Positions 52,924 through 61,709 are shown, counted from the stretch's first letter. The stretch: 64,000 bases of DNA from Enterocloster lavalensis (GCF_902364025.1 NZ_CABJCG010000002.1:124001-188000); one strand, 5' to 3'. The notes: generated by a model not told the origin, from the letters alone. Translations and numbers: made by a program.

Positions 52924-53100
52924 GAGAAAGGATTTGAGATCCGTTTTTAAATAAAAAGTTTGTTTAACTATTAAATGAACTTTTGAAATATCCCGGGATC
53001 AGGTAGGAATTGGTACATATATATTATGTAAAGATTGGCAAAATTATTTTTTTGCCAAGTTTGTTTAAGACACAAACAAATTAGTGGAGAATAATTAACA

Positions 53101-54642
53101 ATGAATGGAAATACACAATTCAAATACCGCTGGTGGGGGAAGGGCGACATTGACGCGTCCATCGGGATCTTCTTCGACGGGTTTTCGAAAATCCTGACCG
53201 CCACGGGGATTATGACCGTGGTGTTCGGCATGCCGGCCCAGGTGGTGATCGGAAAGGTGGTGCCGGGCATCGGTCTGGCGATCCTTCTGGGAAACCTGTG
53301 GTATTTTTACGAGGCCCGGTGCCTGGCCCACAAGGAAAAGCGGCACAATGTGACCTCCCAGCCTTTTGGAATCGGGGCCTCCCAGCTGTCGGGCTGGCTG
53401 TACCTGATCATCGGCCCGGTGTACTGGCAGACTGGGGATTCCGGTCTGGCGTTGCAGGTGGGCCTGGCGGCTGCGTTTGTGGGCGGCCTGGTGGAGATCG
53501 CGGGCGGCTTTGCCGGGCGATGGATCGTGGAGACGATTCCCAACAGCGCGCTGATGGGAAATATGGCCTCCTCCGCCATGGTGTGGCTTTCCATTGTGGG
53601 ACTGGCCATGGTGTTCGACAAACCGGTGTACGCGGTGCTGCCCCTGTTTATCATCATCATTGATTATCTGGGTAAGGCGGATAAACGGTTCGCCAAAATC
53701 CCCTCCGGGGTGATCGCCATTCTCATCGGAACCGCCGTGGCCTGGGCCTGCGGATATCTGACGCCGGGAGCTCTTAAGGATTCCTTCTCGGAGATCGGAT
53801 TTTACCCGCCCTCCCTGGGAATCGGCGATATCGCAGCCGGATTCAAAGGCATTGTGCCGTACCTGCCCGTGATCATTCCGCTGCAGATCAACAATTTTCT
53901 CTCCACGCTGCAGGGACTGGAATCCGCCAAAATGGCCGGGGACGTTTACCCGGAGCGGCGCTCCATGATCATGGACGGCGTTTCCACCATGACCGGCGCG
54001 CTGTTCGGGAATCCCTTCCCCACCACCGTGTACTTCGGCCACCCGGGCTGGAAGGAACTGGATGCAAGGGCGGGATTTTCGCTGGTCAACGGATTTTTGT
54101 GCCTGATCATCTGTACCACCGGTCTGACCGGGGTGCTGATGGCCCTGATTCCAACAGAGGCGGTGATGGTGCTCCTGATCTTCATCGGATTTTCCGTGAC
54201 GGACAACACCTTCCGGTCCATGGACAAAAAGTATTATAACGTCATTTTGCTGTCCATGATCCCGATCCTGTTCCAGTACGTGCAGACGCTCATCAGCTCC
54301 TCGGTCCAGGCGGCCGGACTGACCATGGCGGCGGTGACGGCGGAACAGTTTGCGGCATATTCCGTGCCCATTCAGGGGATCATGTACCTGGGAAACGGCG
54401 GATTTCTCACCAGCCTGCTGCTGGCGGGCCTGCTGGCCTGCGTGGTGGACCGGCGCTACAAGATGGCGGGAGCCTTTGCGCTGGTCATGGCCTTCTGCGC
54501 GGCCATCGGCATGATCCACTGCGAGGGAATCGCGCTTCTCACAGGGCCGGGGGTGATCTTCGGCACGGTTTACCTGACGGTGGCCGCGCTGCTCTTTATG
54601 AAGGGGCATTTCTTTGAGCCGGGAAGCGGGCAGAGGGCCTGA
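53101..54642 (+). CDS. NCS2-like xanthine/uracil-type permease 1
   Basis: Integral membrane transporter of 513 residues with about 12 to 14 hydrophobic segments, of the xanthine/uracil/vitamin C permease type. The N-terminal GDIDASIGIFFDGFSK is nearly repeated in the second permease of this operon. IPLQINNFLSTLQGLESAKMAGD near residue 265 and GNPFPTTVYFGHPGWKELDARAG near 305 resemble the substrate region of nucleobase permeases. It probably imports a nucleobase-like heterocycle. TGGAGAAT precedes ATG 53101. It is the first gene of the seven-gene operon. Confidence 0.8.
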   Translation: MNGNTQFKYRWWGKGDIDASIGIFFDGFSKILTATGIMTVVFGMPAQVVIGKVVPGIGLAILLGNLWYFYEARCLAHKEKRHNVTSQPFGIGASQLSGWLYLIIGPVYWQTGDSGLALQVGLAAAFVGGLVEIAGGFAGRWIVETIPNSALMGNMASSAMVWLSIVGLAMVFDKPVYAVLPLFIIIIDYLGKADKRFAKIPSGVIAILIGTAVAWACGYLTPGALKDSFSEIGFYPPSLGIGDIAAGFKGIVPYLPVIIPLQINNFLSTLQGLESAKMAGDVYPERRSMIMDGVSTMTGALFGNPFPTTVYFGHPGWKELDARAGFSLVNGFLCLIICTTGLTGVLMALIPTEAVMVLLIFIGFSVTDNTFRSMDKKYYNVILLSMIPILFQYVQTLISSSVQAAGLTMAAVTAEQFAAYSVPIQGIMYLGNGGFLTSLLLAGLLACVVDRRYKMAGAFALVMAFCAAIGMIHCEGIALLTGPGVIFGTVYLTVAALLFMKGHFFEPGSGQRA

Positions 54643-54829
54643 CCGGAGGCGGAAACGGGCGTTGGGAATTTTAAGATGAGACGGCCAGGGGCTGCGCACG
54701 GTGGATAAACGCGCGGAATGATGGCCCGAGGCTGCTGCCCGGCGTAGAACCGATTCGGATGACGGCCCGCGCCCGCCGCCCCCAAATCATAACCGGATCA
54801 CAGAAACAATTAGTAGGAGGATAAACGGT

Positions 54830-56305
54830 ATGGAAAAGGCAAGAATACCATTTTTTAAGAAAGCGGACCTAGACGCGTCCATCGGCGTGTTTTTTGACGG
54901 ATTTTCCAAGGTAATTGTGGCAATCGCCATTTTGGCGGGCACCTTTGGGCTGGACTCGGGAACGATCTTTGGCACCATGATGCCCGGTATGGTTTTGACG
55001 GTGGTCGTTTTAAACGGCGGACTTTGGCTCTACTACAGAGGCATTGCGGCCAAGCGTAACGATCCGGGTCTGACCGCCATCCCGGCGGGACTTCAGGCGG
55101 GCAGAATGTTCATCTGGCTCTATAGCATCATGCTCCCCGTGTTCCTGAGCACCGGAAATGCGGATCTGGCCTTTAAGACCGGCGTGCTGGCCCATCTGGT
55201 GGGCGGCATCGTGTTCATTATCGGGGCCTTTGTGGTTCCGCTGGTGTTAAAGATCGTTCCGGCGGGCGCGCTGTTCGGCTCCCTGGCCGGCGGGGCCATG
55301 GCGTTTCTGATCATGCAGTCCATGAACGGAGTGCTGAAAATGCCGTTGGTGGGCTGGCTGTCCCTGATCGTGCTGTTTGTGATCTACCTGGGAAAGGTGG
55401 AGACCAAGCTGCCCGCGGCTCTCATCGCCATTGTGGTGGGTTCCGCCGTGGCGTGGATCAGCGGCGTCATGGGCTTGGGCGCGGTGCAGGAATCTTTGAG
55501 CAGCCTGAACTTTTACATACCCCATCCCACTCTGGGCATCTTTGACGGAGCGGTGGTATCGTCCATGGTCCCCTTCCTGCCCATCATCATCGTGTTCTCC
55601 TTAAACGAGGTAATCACCGGTATCCAGGCGGTGGAGCAGGCCAAGGAGTGCGGCGACACCTTTTTCACCAACACCAAACCTCTGGTACTGTGCGGCCTGG
55701 CAAGCGTGGTGGGAGCCTGCTTCGGCAACCCCCTGGCCGTGGGCCTCTACTGGGGCTACCCGGGTTGGAAGAAAATGGAATCCGGCACCGGCTACCATCT
55801 GGGCATCGTGGCGCTGTACGCCCTGGTGGGCCTGACCGGCCTGTCCGCCATCATCAACGCGTTTATCCCGGAGGCGGTTGTGCTGCCGATCCTGGTGTTC
55901 GTTGGAATTTCTAGTTACTCCCAGGCCTTTGAGGTGGTGGACCGGAAATATTTCCCCGCCGTCATTATGGCCTCCCTGCCGGTGGTCATGGACTTTATCG
56001 TGGACAACATGCGGGAGGGCGCGCTGCCCGGATTTATGGCTTTTGATCCCGGCTCCGCCTTTGTGGGACTGCTGGTGGGCTGCGTGTTTGTATTCATTAT
56101 TGATAACAACTGGAAAAATGCTTCCATCACCAACCTGGCGGCCCTGGGCCTGACGGGAATCGGCATGATCCATTCCCCGGGAATCCTGGGAACGGAGACC
56201 TACGCTCCGGACATGGGATTTGTCCAGGTATACGTTGTGCTGACAATCGCATTTTTTGTTATGCATGTCATGAAATTTAACCAGAAAGAGAGGAAAACGC
56301 AGTGA
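54830..56305 (+). CDS. NCS2-like xanthine/uracil-type permease 2
   Basis: Integral membrane transporter of 491 residues, paralogous to the permease 188 bases upstream: both have D(I/L)DASIG(I/V)FFDGFSK at the N-terminus, a SLNEVITGIQAVEQAKECGD-like segment and GNP..V.(Y)WGYPGWKKM. Two such transporters in a row suggest two related substrates, or uptake plus export of a product. AGGAGG precedes ATG 54830. It overlaps the next gene by four bases (GTGA), confirming co-transcription. The GC-rich 188-base spacer between the permeases shows nothing recognisable. Confidence 0.8.
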   Translation: MEKARIPFFKKADLDASIGVFFDGFSKVIVAIAILAGTFGLDSGTIFGTMMPGMVLTVVVLNGGLWLYYRGIAAKRNDPGLTAIPAGLQAGRMFIWLYSIMLPVFLSTGNADLAFKTGVLAHLVGGIVFIIGAFVVPLVLKIVPAGALFGSLAGGAMAFLIMQSMNGVLKMPLVGWLSLIVLFVIYLGKVETKLPAALIAIVVGSAVAWISGVMGLGAVQESLSSLNFYIPHPTLGIFDGAVVSSMVPFLPIIIVFSLNEVITGIQAVEQAKECGDTFFTNTKPLVLCGLASVVGACFGNPLAVGLYWGYPGWKKMESGTGYHLGIVALYALVGLTGLSAIINAFIPEAVVLPILVFVGISSYSQAFEVVDRKYFPAVIMASLPVVMDFIVDNMREGALPGFMAFDPGSAFVGLLVGCVFVFIIDNNWKNASITNLAALGLTGIGMIHSPGILGTETYAPDMGFVQVYVVLTIAFFVMHVMKFNQKERKTQ

Positions 56306-56859
56306 AAACACTTGTGATCATAGGAGCGGCCAGACCCAACGGCCACACCCGGAAGATGGTGGACCTGTTCCTGGAAAACCTGGACGGGGAGAAAGAAATC
56401 ATCGACGCATACCGCACGGATGTGAAGCCCTGTATGGACTGCCGCTACTGCTGGAAAACCAAAGCCTGCGTCATCAAGGACGGGATGCAGGATATTTATC
56501 AGAAGATTGAGGAGGCGGATAATATTCTCCTGGCCTCCCCCATGTATTTCCACTCCATCACAGGGCGCATGAAAGCCCTGATCGACCGCTTCCAGGTGTA
56601 CTGGGCAGGCCATGTGAGAGGCGATATGCCGGAGAAGCCCCTGCGCAAGGGAGCCATCCTGATGGTGGGCGGCGCGCCCGCCTTTGAGAATCAGTTTTTA
56701 GGCGGGGAACTGGTGCTTAAAAATCTGCTGAACGATCTGAGCGCCCAGTGCCTGGGGCAGGTCTGTCTGCCCAACAGCGACCGGGATTCCCTGGAGACCC
56801 GGCCGGACATCGCCGAGGCGGTGGTGGCGCTGGCCAAGAAGATGAACAACGCGGAATAA
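56302..56859 (+). CDS. Flavodoxin-fold NAD(P)H oxidoreductase
   Basis: Cytosolic flavoprotein of 185 residues of the NADPH-dependent FMN reductase type. LVIIGAARPNGHTRKMVDLFLE binds FMN phosphate, CMDCRYCWKTKACVIKDGMQD near residue 45 carries several cysteines, and SPMYFHSITGRMKALIDRF near 75 is typical. GTG 56302 is chosen since GAGAGGAAAACG precedes it and it overlaps the permease stop. In this operon it may reduce the imported heterocycle or supply electrons to the following enzymes. Confidence 0.85.
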   Translation: MKTLVIIGAARPNGHTRKMVDLFLENLDGEKEIIDAYRTDVKPCMDCRYCWKTKACVIKDGMQDIYQKIEEADNILLASPMYFHSITGRMKALIDRFQVYWAGHVRGDMPEKPLRKGAILMVGGAPAFENQFLGGELVLKNLLNDLSAQCLGQVCLPNSDRDSLETRPDIAEAVVALAKKMNNAE

Positions 56860-56904
56860 ACGCCGCGGGAACCATAAAACACAAACATAAAGGAGGATTT
56901 TATT

Positions 56905-57285
56905 ATGCAGGGTTATACGTATACCAAGGGAGAGCATTATCCGATGGAGCATCTGGTGTTTAAGGTGGCGCCGGAGGATGTGGAACGTTATCTGGAAGTG
57001 GACCACGAAATCTGGACCTTGAAGGAGGCGTATGCGCCGGGTTTTGACCACATTCCGTTCCTGTACAAGGAAGTGTGGCTTAACGACAACAAACCGGGCG
57101 AGATCCACTTCATTTTTGCCTGGGAGAGCATCGAGTCCTGGAGAGAGATCGACCAGAAGGAGTATCAGGCCCAGCTGATCAAGGAGTTCGACGAGAAGTT
57201 CGGACGTCCCTACGAGCTGATCCGCGTGGTGCAGAACGAGGAGAACTTCGGCGTGCACCGCTACAGCCGCTTTGAGAGAATCTGA
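56905..57285 (+). CDS. Uncharacterised small alpha/beta-barrel-like protein
   Basis: Cytosolic protein of 126 residues with no transmembrane segment. The pattern MEHLVFKVAPEDVERYLEVDHEIWTLKEAY and EVWLNDNKPGEIHFIFAWESIESWREI, with conserved His, Trp and Asp positions, looks like a dimeric alpha-beta-barrel protein (ABM/TIGR03792-like), but I cannot name a family with confidence. AAAGGAGG precedes ATG 56905. It sits between a flavodoxin-like reductase and an SDR enzyme and probably takes part in the same pathway as an isomerase, oxygen-independent lyase or binding protein. Confidence 0.75.
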   Translation: MQGYTYTKGEHYPMEHLVFKVAPEDVERYLEVDHEIWTLKEAYAPGFDHIPFLYKEVWLNDNKPGEIHFIFAWESIESWREIDQKEYQAQLIKEFDEKFGRPYELIRVVQNEENFGVHRYSRFERI

Positions 57286-57301
57286 TTGGGAGGAAAACGA
57301 A

Positions 57302-58033
57302 ATGAAATTTGCAGATAAAGTTGTGATCATTACAGGCGCCAGCTCCGGCATCGGCGAGGGCGTCGCCAAAAAGTTCCTGGCTGAGGGCGCCAAGGTGGTA
57401 GGCTGCGGCGTTGAGCCGGAGATGCACATTCAGGATGAGAACGCCATCTACGTGCAGGCTGATTTGACCGACGCTGCGCAGGCCTGCCGCGTGGTGGAGG
57501 AGGCCGTGAGAGCGTTCGGCCGCGTGAACAAGCTGGTCTGCTGCGCGGGCGTGACCTTCATCGGCTCCTTGGAGACCACGGACTACGACAAGTTCATGCG
57601 CGAGCTGTCCATCAATCTGGGCGGCGTGTTCAATATGTGCAAGGCTGCGGTTGTGGAGCTTAAGAAGCAGGAGGGTTCCACCATCGTGACCGTGGGCTCC
57701 GACCTGGGCGTCCGCCCCATCCCGGAGCGCATCGGCTACTGCCCGTCCAAGGCCGGGGTAATCATGCTGACCAAGTGCATCGCCCTGGAGTTCGCCCCCC
57801 ATATCCGCGCCAACGCCATTCTTCCGGGCCTGGTGCGCACGCCCATGATCGAGCAGCGTTTCACCGAGGCCGAGGATCCGGCAGCTCTGGAGGAGTCCTA
57901 CGCCAGCTTATACCCCCTGCACAAGATGGGCAAGATCGAGGACATGGCCAACGCCATCGCCTTTTTGTCCAGCGACGAGAGCGGGTTCATCACCGGCGAG
58001 ATCATGCAGGTCTGCGGCGGCAGCCTGATCTGA
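57302..58033 (+). CDS. Short-chain dehydrogenase/reductase
   Basis: Cytosolic NAD(P)-dependent SDR of 243 residues. The cofactor motif VIITGASSGIGEG lies near residue 8, CCAGVTF near 81 corresponds to NNAG, the catalytic Ser is in TVGSD near 135, and YCPSK near 148 gives the Tyr and Lys. ATG 57302 has GGGAGGAAAACGA upstream. It would oxidise or reduce a hydroxyl or carbonyl group in the operon's pathway. Classical SDR features are complete; the substrate is unknown. Confidence 0.92.
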   Translation: MKFADKVVIITGASSGIGEGVAKKFLAEGAKVVGCGVEPEMHIQDENAIYVQADLTDAAQACRVVEEAVRAFGRVNKLVCCAGVTFIGSLETTDYDKFMRELSINLGGVFNMCKAAVVELKKQEGSTIVTVGSDLGVRPIPERIGYCPSKAGVIMLTKCIALEFAPHIRANAILPGLVRTPMIEQRFTEAEDPAALEESYASLYPLHKMGKIEDMANAIAFLSSDESGFITGEIMQVCGGSLI

Positions 58034-58048
58034 TGGGAGGGAGAGAAT

Positions 58049-59002
58049 ATGGCGACCTCTTTATTCAAGATGCCATTTGACATCGAAAAGACAAAAATCA
58101 GACAGATTTACCGCAGCGAGGAGCTGGAAAAGGCCCAGGTGGAGACCATCACCTGCGACGAGATGAAACAGATTTACGGCGAACTGAAATTTGACCGCCT
58201 CCACGAGGACCGTCCCTATACATATACTTCCTTAGTAACCTCCATCGACGGGCGCATCGCTTTCACCGACGCCCCTCAGGGTCCGCTGATCGCCAAGATG
58301 AACCAGTATGACGGCGACGGAGCCGGAGCGGACTGGTGGATTCTCAACATGCTGCGGGCCGTGTCCGATGGGGATATCATCGGAGCGGGAACCATGAACG
58401 CGGAGAGCGATTACACCGCCCACGTGTTCTCTCAGGAACTGGAAAATGCCAGGATCGCGGCCGGGATGCAGCCGGTGCCGTGGAATATCATTTCCTCCCT
58501 GGACGCCACGGACATTCCCTTTGACCATGTGCTGTTCAAGACGCCGGAGGTGCCGGTGATGATCAGCACCTCCAGGGCGGGAATCCCGGTGATTCAGGAG
58601 AAGATGAAGGAAGATTACTATCTGGTGGGGCCGGTGGAGGACGTTTCCCAGGTGACGGAGGAGATGATCGCCGCCATGAAGCAGAACCGGGACAAGATTC
58701 TGGTGATCGCCACCGGAGACAAAGCGCCGGATTCCAGGGTGGCCCTCTATATTATGAAGAAGTTCGGCCTGGACAAAGTGCTGGTGGAAACGCCGTCCTA
58801 CATGCATTTCCTGGTAGCCCAGGGGCTGATGGATGAGTTATTTTTCAATTATTCCTGCATCTATGTGGGCGGCCAGGCGTTGACCATCGGCAAATTCGGG
58901 CGGGAGTTCGGTTCCAAGGACCACCCCCACACCCGTATGCTCAGCATCCACACCCACAGCGATCATTTCTTCTACTTCCGCCACAAGCTGATTTACGGCT
59001 AG
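58049..59002 (+). CDS. RibD C-terminal-like deaminase-reductase domain protein
   Basis: Cytosolic protein of 317 residues. From about residue 60 it shows the dihydrofolate-reductase-like fold of RibD C-terminal proteins: PYTYTSLVTSIDGRIAF, DIIGAGTMNAESDY and KVLVETPSYMHFLVAQGLMDELFFNYSCIYVGG. The N-terminal 60 residues are an uncommon extension. Family members reduce pyrimidine or pteridine-type rings with NADPH. In this nucleobase-permease operon it is the best hint that the substrate is a nitrogen heterocycle. GGGAGGGAGAG precedes ATG 58049. Confidence 0.82.
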   Translation: MATSLFKMPFDIEKTKIRQIYRSEELEKAQVETITCDEMKQIYGELKFDRLHEDRPYTYTSLVTSIDGRIAFTDAPQGPLIAKMNQYDGDGAGADWWILNMLRAVSDGDIIGAGTMNAESDYTAHVFSQELENARIAAGMQPVPWNIISSLDATDIPFDHVLFKTPEVPVMISTSRAGIPVIQEKMKEDYYLVGPVEDVSQVTEEMIAAMKQNRDKILVIATGDKAPDSRVALYIMKKFGLDKVLVETPSYMHFLVAQGLMDELFFNYSCIYVGGQALTIGKFGREFGSKDHPHTRMLSIHTHSDHFFYFRHKLIYG

Positions 59003-59029
59003 GAAGCAGAGGGGAGAGGAGTAAAAAAC

Positions 59030-59377
59030 ATGCCGTGTATACAGATTAAGACAAATGTGGAAGCCGCAAAAGAGACGGCGGAGCGCATCAAGGCGGGGCT
59101 GGGGCAGGCCATCGCCTTCCTTCCGGGAAAGACCGAGGAGTGGCTGATGGTGGCCATCGAGGATCACTGCCAGATGTATTTCGGCGGAGAGACAGGCCGT
59201 CCCATCGCCATCGCCGAGGTGAAAATCCTGGGAGATACCGTGGACCGGCAGGGCGCGGAGAAAATGACCGGGGAGATCACCCGGATTCTGGGAGATCATC
59301 TGGGCGTGGCGCCCAGAGACCTTTACATCAAATATGAGGCGTTACCCGATTGGGGCTGGAATGGAAAAAATTTCTAG
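59030..59377 (+). CDS. MIF/tautomerase-superfamily protein
   Basis: Small cytosolic enzyme of 115 residues resembling macrophage migration inhibitory factor / phenylpyruvate tautomerase. After Met removal the N-terminus is Pro (MPCIQIKTN), the catalytic base of the superfamily. WLMVAIEDHCQMYFGG near residue 42 and GVAPRDLYIKYEAL near 94 match MIF-type proteins. It would catalyse keto-enol tautomerisation of an intermediate. GGGAGAGGAG precedes ATG 59030. It closes the operon ahead of a hairpin at 59399. Confidence 0.88.
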   Translation: MPCIQIKTNVEAAKETAERIKAGLGQAIAFLPGKTEEWLMVAIEDHCQMYFGGETGRPIAIAEVKILGDTVDRQGAEKMTGEITRILGDHLGVAPRDLYIKYEALPDWGWNGKNF

Positions 59378-59398
59378 CTCCGGGCGGATATCCATAAA

Positions 59399-59438
59399 AT
59401 AAGCGAGGCAGCGGCCCTTTTGAGGCCGCTGCCTTATT
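59399..59438 (+). terminator. Hairpin terminator of the permease-reductase operon
   Basis: AATAAGCGAGGCAGCGGCC pairs with GGCCGCTGCCTTATT around CTTTTGA with a two-base bulge. The following T-run is weak. Confidence 0.6.
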
Positions 59439-59545
59439 GAATGCAATGGACTGCCGGCGGCGATTATTATTTCCTGGAAACCCTCCACTATAACACCAAC
59501 CTTGTATCCTGTGGTATGATAGGAAAAACAGGAGGTGTCGGACAG

Positions 59546-60289
59546 ATGAAAACGTACCGGACGGCCCAGGTGGCGCAGATAATCGGAATCCATCCCAATA
59601 CGGTTAGGCTTTACGAGGAGCTGGGGCTGATTTCCAGGCCCGAACGCCGCGCCAACGGCTATCGCGTGTTTACGGACCTTCACATCGCCCAGTTTTGCCT
59701 GGCCCGCACCGCGCTTCGGGTGGAGGTGCTGCAAAACGGGCTGCGGGCAAACGCCGTTGAGATCGTCAAGGCGTCGGCCGCCGGGGAGTTTGACCGGGCG
59801 CTGCTTCTCACCGGCCGTTATGAAGAAACGTTAAAAAGCGAGCGGGAAAATGCCGAGGAGGCGCTGCGGATCGCCGGGGAGATTCTGTCCGGCGCTGTCC
59901 CGGAGGACGGCGGGACCATGATGACGCGGAAAGAGGCCGCGGCCTGCCTTCAGGTCACGGCCGATACCCTGAGAAACTGGGAGTTAAACGGCCTTCTCAC
60001 GGTAAAGCGCAGGCAGAACGGCTACCGGGTCTACTCCGCCGGGGATATCCGGCGGCTCAGAATCATCCGCGCCTTGCGCTGCGCCAATTACTCCCTGGCG
60101 GCCATTCTCCGCATGCTGAGCGCCCTTACCTGGGACCCGGCTGCGGATATCCGTCAGGTTTTAGACACGCCAGGGGAGGACGAGGGCGTGATTTCCGTGT
60201 GCGACCGGCTGATCACCTCCCTGGACGCTGCGATCCGCAACGCGGGGGAGCTTAGAGATCAGCTGAATCATATGAAAATCCAGTTTTGA
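59546..60289 (+). CDS. MerR-family regulator with two DNA-binding domains
   Basis: Cytosolic regulator of 247 residues. It contains two MerR-type winged helices in one chain. The first (about 1-65) shows YRTAQVAQIIGIHPNTVRLYEELGLI and NGYRVFTDLHIAQF. The second (about 130-200) shows TRKEAAACLQVTADTLRNWELNGLL and NGYRVYSAGDIRRL. Usual MerR proteins have one such domain plus a dimerisation helix, so this looks like an intrachain duplication. AGGAGGTG precedes ATG 59546. It lies directly downstream of the 53-59 kb operon and may regulate it. No metal-binding cysteine loop is visible. Confidence 0.85.
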   Translation: MKTYRTAQVAQIIGIHPNTVRLYEELGLISRPERRANGYRVFTDLHIAQFCLARTALRVEVLQNGLRANAVEIVKASAAGEFDRALLLTGRYEETLKSERENAEEALRIAGEILSGAVPEDGGTMMTRKEAAACLQVTADTLRNWELNGLLTVKRRQNGYRVYSAGDIRRLRIIRALRCANYSLAAILRMLSALTWDPAADIRQVLDTPGEDEGVISVCDRLITSLDAAIRNAGELRDQLNHMKIQF

Positions 60290-60305
60290 CCGGCCGCGCT
60301 GCCGC

Positions 60306-61607
60306 TTACTGCCGCCACACGCCGCTGCCGTCCACAAAGTATCCGTCCGGGGTGTGCTGGTTGGCGTACATGGCGCCGTTGCCGTCAAAGCAGTACCATC
60401 TGCCGTTGATATAGTGCCAGCCGGTAAACATGGCCCCGCTGCCGTCAAAGTAGTACCAGCGGCCATTTATCTGCTGCCAGCCCGTCAACATGGCCCCGCT
60501 GCCGTCCAGATAGTACCAGTTTCCATTGATGGATTGCCATCCGGTGAGCATGGCGCCGCTGGAATCCAGGAAATACCACCGGCTGCCGATGTACTGCCAT
60601 CCGGTGAGCATGGCGCCGCTGGGGCCCAGGTAATACCATGAGCCGCCGATATTTTTCCACCCGGTGGCCATGGCCCCGCTGGGCTCCAGATAATACCAAT
60701 TTCCGTTGATGAAACGCCATCCGGTAAGCATCACGCCGTTTGTTTCCAGATAATACCATTTCCCGCCGATTTTCTGCCATCCGGTGAGCATGTAGCCGTT
60801 GTTGTTGAAGTAGTACCATGCGCCGTCAATATTTTTCCAGCAACTCACCGGGTAGTCTCCATTGTGGTAGCGGTACCACCAGCCCCGCTGATTTTGAATC
60901 CAGCTGCCCTTGCCGTAATTTTCCGCTTCATAATTTGAAAACGTGCTCTCGTCGGAGTAGTCGGACCAGGAGCCGGCCTTGCCGTCATAACGTGCGATGC
61001 CGCGGACGCGGAAGGTGTAATCGCCGCCACGGGTGATGTCGCTGCGGAAATCATAGACGGTATTGGCCGTGGTGACGGTGGTCACCAGAGTTTTGTTGCG
61101 GTAAAGGCGGACTTCGTAGTGCTTGACGCCGTCGATCTCATCCCACATGGCGTAGGAGCCGTCCCACTCCAGGGACTGGGTCTGGTCGGGCCTGCCCTCC
61201 ACCCGCTTTAAGTAAACTTCCAGCCGGAGGCTGTTTCCGCCGTCCAAAACCTTGGCCTTTCGGAACTCCGCACCGCAGCCGCTGAGCTTGAAATGGCTGG
61301 AGGAAGTATAATAGAAGCGGTATCCGTCCGCCGCGTTTAAGATCACCGTCACCTCGGGGCGGTCGCCCAGGGTCCAACGGTCTGTATCATTGGCGTACTT
61401 TGCGCTCTCCACGGTGAATTCCTTGCTTGTGGTGGCCGCCGCGACGGTCCCCGGGGCCTCCCCGGCTTTGGGCGCCTGATCATATGAAAATGTGATCCGG
61501 GCATTGTCGATCCGTTCAGCCGCGGCAAAGGCCGTGGTTCCCGTCAGGCCGGAAAATCCCAGAGACAAAAACAGGCAGCCCAGTATGGTTTTAATAATAC
61601 CTTTCAT
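60306..61607 (-). CDS. Secreted choline/cell-wall-binding-repeat protein
   Basis: Extracellular surface protein of 433 residues. The N-terminal signal peptide (MKGIIKTILGCLFLSLGFSG, cleaved after TTAFA) is followed by a beta-rich region of about 210 residues with a fibronectin-like stretch (YEVRLYRNKTLVTTV). The C-terminal half has eight near-regular 20-residue repeats of the form W..I.G.WYYLD.SGAMLTG, the CW_binding_1/choline-binding type, plus degenerate end units. They attach proteins to teichoic acid-linked choline or related wall polymers. No enzymatic domain is recognised, so it may be an adhesin or scaffold. GGGAGGGAACG precedes ATG 61607. Confidence 0.9.
   Translation of the reverse strand: MKGIIKTILGCLFLSLGFSGLTGTTAFAAAERIDNARITFSYDQAPKAGEAPGTVAAATTSKEFTVESAKYANDTDRWTLGDRPEVTVILNAADGYRFYYTSSSHFKLSGCGAEFRKAKVLDGGNSLRLEVYLKRVEGRPDQTQSLEWDGSYAMWDEIDGVKHYEVRLYRNKTLVTTVTTANTVYDFRSDITRGGDYTFRVRGIARYDGKAGSWSDYSDESTFSNYEAENYGKGSWIQNQRGWWYRYHNGDYPVSCWKNIDGAWYYFNNNGYMLTGWQKIGGKWYYLETNGVMLTGWRFINGNWYYLEPSGAMATGWKNIGGSWYYLGPSGAMLTGWQYIGSRWYFLDSSGAMLTGWQSINGNWYYLDGSGAMLTGWQQINGRWYYFDGSGAMFTGWHYINGRWYCFDGNGAMYANQHTPDGYFVDGSGVWRQ
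60350..60850 (-). repeat. Tandem 60-bp coding repeats
   Basis: About eight 60-base units encoding the wall-binding repeats, visible on the plus strand as recurrent CCGGTGAGCATGGCGCCGCTG-like blocks broken by variable bases. They are coding repeats and may expand or contract. Confidence 0.85.
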
Positions 61608-61709
61608 GTCGTTCCCTCCCAACATTACGTTATAGTATTATTATAGAAAACCGGGCGCCTGTGTTCAATTTCGTTTCAATTACATTATAATTACAATTTT
61701 CTTCCAGCC

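Noticed and set aside
60350..60850. Regularly spaced repeats resembling a CRISPR array
   Set aside because: The units are 60-base coding repeats with no spacers and translate into WYYLD.SGAMLTG wall-binding motifs.
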